Assembly: GCA_959018045.1 (NCBI GenBank)
Contig: CAUEJN010000008.1
Coordinates: 1 to 29,117, forward strand
Source of the DNA: an uncultured Butyricicoccus sp.
GTDB lineage: Bacteria; Bacillota; Clostridia; Oscillospirales; Butyricicoccaceae
DNA length: 29,117 nucleotides
Direction of reading: 5' to 3'
Below, piece after piece: positions 28,294 to 29,117 of this stretch. The notes beneath the pieces are model-generated. The model did not search any database, had not been told where the DNA came from, and saw only the letters and a program-made list of their open reading frames with translations. Position 1 is the stretch's first letter. Each line of letters opens with the position of its first letter. The translations under genes were made by a program, and so were the position numbers.

Positions 28294-28925
28294 AACCGGC
28301 TGCACCCAAGCTGCCGCGCGTACTGGATGAAACGGTCGACTGGCAAATCTGCCAACGGGACGGACGGGTACGCGGTGCGTATTTGAAAGGACTGGACTTG
28401 TCGGACGCAGATCTAAAAGAGATGACCTTTGACCGCTGCGCGCTGGAACAGTGCCGCCTGACCGGTGCGAATCTGGAACGATGCAGCTTTACCGATGTCA
28501 AACTGACCGGTTGTGAGCTGTCGGGCGCAAATTGCGCGAATGGGATATGGACGCGCTGCGCGTTTACCGATTGCCGCATGCTCGGGGCGAACTTTTACGG
28601 CGCAGGCCTGCACGATGTGTGCTTTCAGGATTGCCGCATGGAGGACAGCGACTTTTGCGCCTCGCGGTGGAAAAAGACCGCCCTGCAAGGCTGCCGCGTG
28701 ATGCGGGCACGTTTGAGCGAAGCCGCTTTGCAGGACTTCACCGCGCAGGACTGTGACTTTGGCGGTGTGAACTTCTTCCAAACGCCGCTGTCGGGCATCG
28801 ACTTTTCGCGCTGTACATTAGAGGGCATCCAGGCGGCAGGGCATGAGCTGCGCGGCATGATCGTGAGCGAGCGGCAGGCAGCTGGACTCGCACGCCTGCT
28901 CGGCATTGTAATTCGAGAAGATTAA
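28290..28925 (+). CDS. pentapeptide-repeat protein
   Basis: Two hundred eleven residues. From about residue 30 the A(D/N)LXX-type five-residue pattern runs almost to the end: YLKGL-DLSDA-DLKEM-TFDRC in one row, then LTGAN-LERCS-FTDVK, MLGAN-FYGAG, and DFGGV-NFFQT near the end. A right-handed beta-helix is predicted. Many turns end in cysteine. Some such proteins mimic DNA and protect DNA gyrase (Qnr-type), but most chromosomal ones have no assigned role, and it is not Qnr by eye. It overlaps the HAD gene by 4 nt. Confidence 0.9.
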   Translation: MKPAAPKLPRVLDETVDWQICQRDGRVRGAYLKGLDLSDADLKEMTFDRCALEQCRLTGANLERCSFTDVKLTGCELSGANCANGIWTRCAFTDCRMLGANFYGAGLHDVCFQDCRMEDSDFCASRWKKTALQGCRVMRARLSEAALQDFTAQDCDFGGVNFFQTPLSGIDFSRCTLEGIQAAGHELRGMIVSERQAAGLARLLGIVIRED

Positions 28926-28928
28926 CCT

Positions 28929-28964
28929 GTGCACCCGTGCTGGTTTTGGCTGGCTAGGGTGCAC
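28929..28964. other. inverted repeat after the pentapeptide gene
   Basis: GTGCACCC (28929-28936) pairs with GGGTGCAC (28957-28964), 3 nt after the stop. The right side is followed by A, not T, so as a plus-strand terminator it is atypical. Confidence 0.5.
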
Positions 28965-28996
28965 AAAAAATATCTCCAGTTCTTGTGCAAAAGGGA

Positions 28997-29025
28997 TTGA
29001 CATTGTATGCCTGGAGTGGTATTCT
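28997..29025 (+). promoter_or_regulatory. strong promoter reading out of the right edge
   Basis: Perfect TTGACA (28997-29002), 17-bp spacer, TATTCT (29020-29025), with a TATATA just after. The downstream 90 nt contain a small hairpin (GTCTC/GAGAC at about 29035-29047) and an ACTTTTTT/AAAAAAGT inverted pair, with no start codon. It could be an untranslated leader of a stable RNA or a regulated gene beyond the window. Confidence 0.72.
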
Positions 29026-29117
29026 ATATAAGCTGTCTCTGAGAGACGGCATCCACAACGAAAGAAGCGTCACAGCAAATTGAAACTTTTTTGGATAGTC
29101 AATCAAAAAAGTGGAAA

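Overview
The window reads as chromosomal DNA of a GC-rich Firmicute of class Clostridia, probably a gut Oscillospiraceae/Butyricicoccaceae-type bacterium. This is an inference from gene content: class III fructose-1,6-bisphosphatase, YqhQ-type DUF1385 protein, T-box-controlled cysS, AAGGAGG ribosome binding sites and a Firmicutes-type LexA box at recA. Most housekeeping genes are GC-rich. Several short stretches are clearly AT-rich and carry secreted, membrane or decayed genes.

Layout. 1-634: tRNA array (partial Thr-TGT, Met-type CAT, Trp-CCA, Asp-GTC, Thr-GGT) interrupted by a palindromic ~150-bp insert and closed by a terminator. 652-1334: a 48-residue protein divergent from two tandem XRE regulators, with a GGACA/TGTCC palindrome inside the small gene's promoter. 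1458-4170: two membrane proteins, a VanZ-like protein and TyrA. 4168-7639: an AT-rich island (secreted protein, HAAS-like membrane protein, PadR regulator, SH3-type secreted protein, further exported protein, decayed gene) flanked by two inverted copies of a structured intergenic repeat. 7637-11449: YjdF-like membrane protein, a 4-Cys small protein, FBPase, and a protein made only of the C-terminal part of a serine recombinase.

11682-17232 is a compact run: lipoprotein, OmpR-type response regulator, histidine kinase, DUF1385 protein, PrmC. recA-recX follow under a near-consensus LexA box, then two small membrane proteins. 19665-19995 holds a complete-looking type I toxin-antitoxin locus: a 28-residue hydrophobic peptide, a convergent antisense RNA with a consensus promoter, and related leader sequences on both RNAs. 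rimO and pgsA follow, then a truncated, frameshifted HsmA-like gene whose break lies at an A AAA AAG heptamer, then a GNAT acetyltransferase.

22991-23774 is an AT-rich decayed gene closed by a 20-bp terminator stem. 24090-26217 is the cysteine T-box, a 111-residue unknown protein and cysS. 26184-27216 holds a secreted protein and a 39-residue membrane peptide bracketed by direct repeats, each containing a terminator and a promoter. The window ends with a small membrane protein, a HAD phosphatase overlapping a pentapeptide-repeat protein, and a strong promoter for something beyond the right edge.

The items most worth a second look are the toxin-antitoxin locus, the covarying repeat pair around the 3.1-kb island, the XRE/small-protein switch, the direct-repeat cassette, the catalytic-domain-less recombinase and the slippery-site frameshift. 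I see no CRISPR array, no transposase and no recognisable multi-gene defence system.
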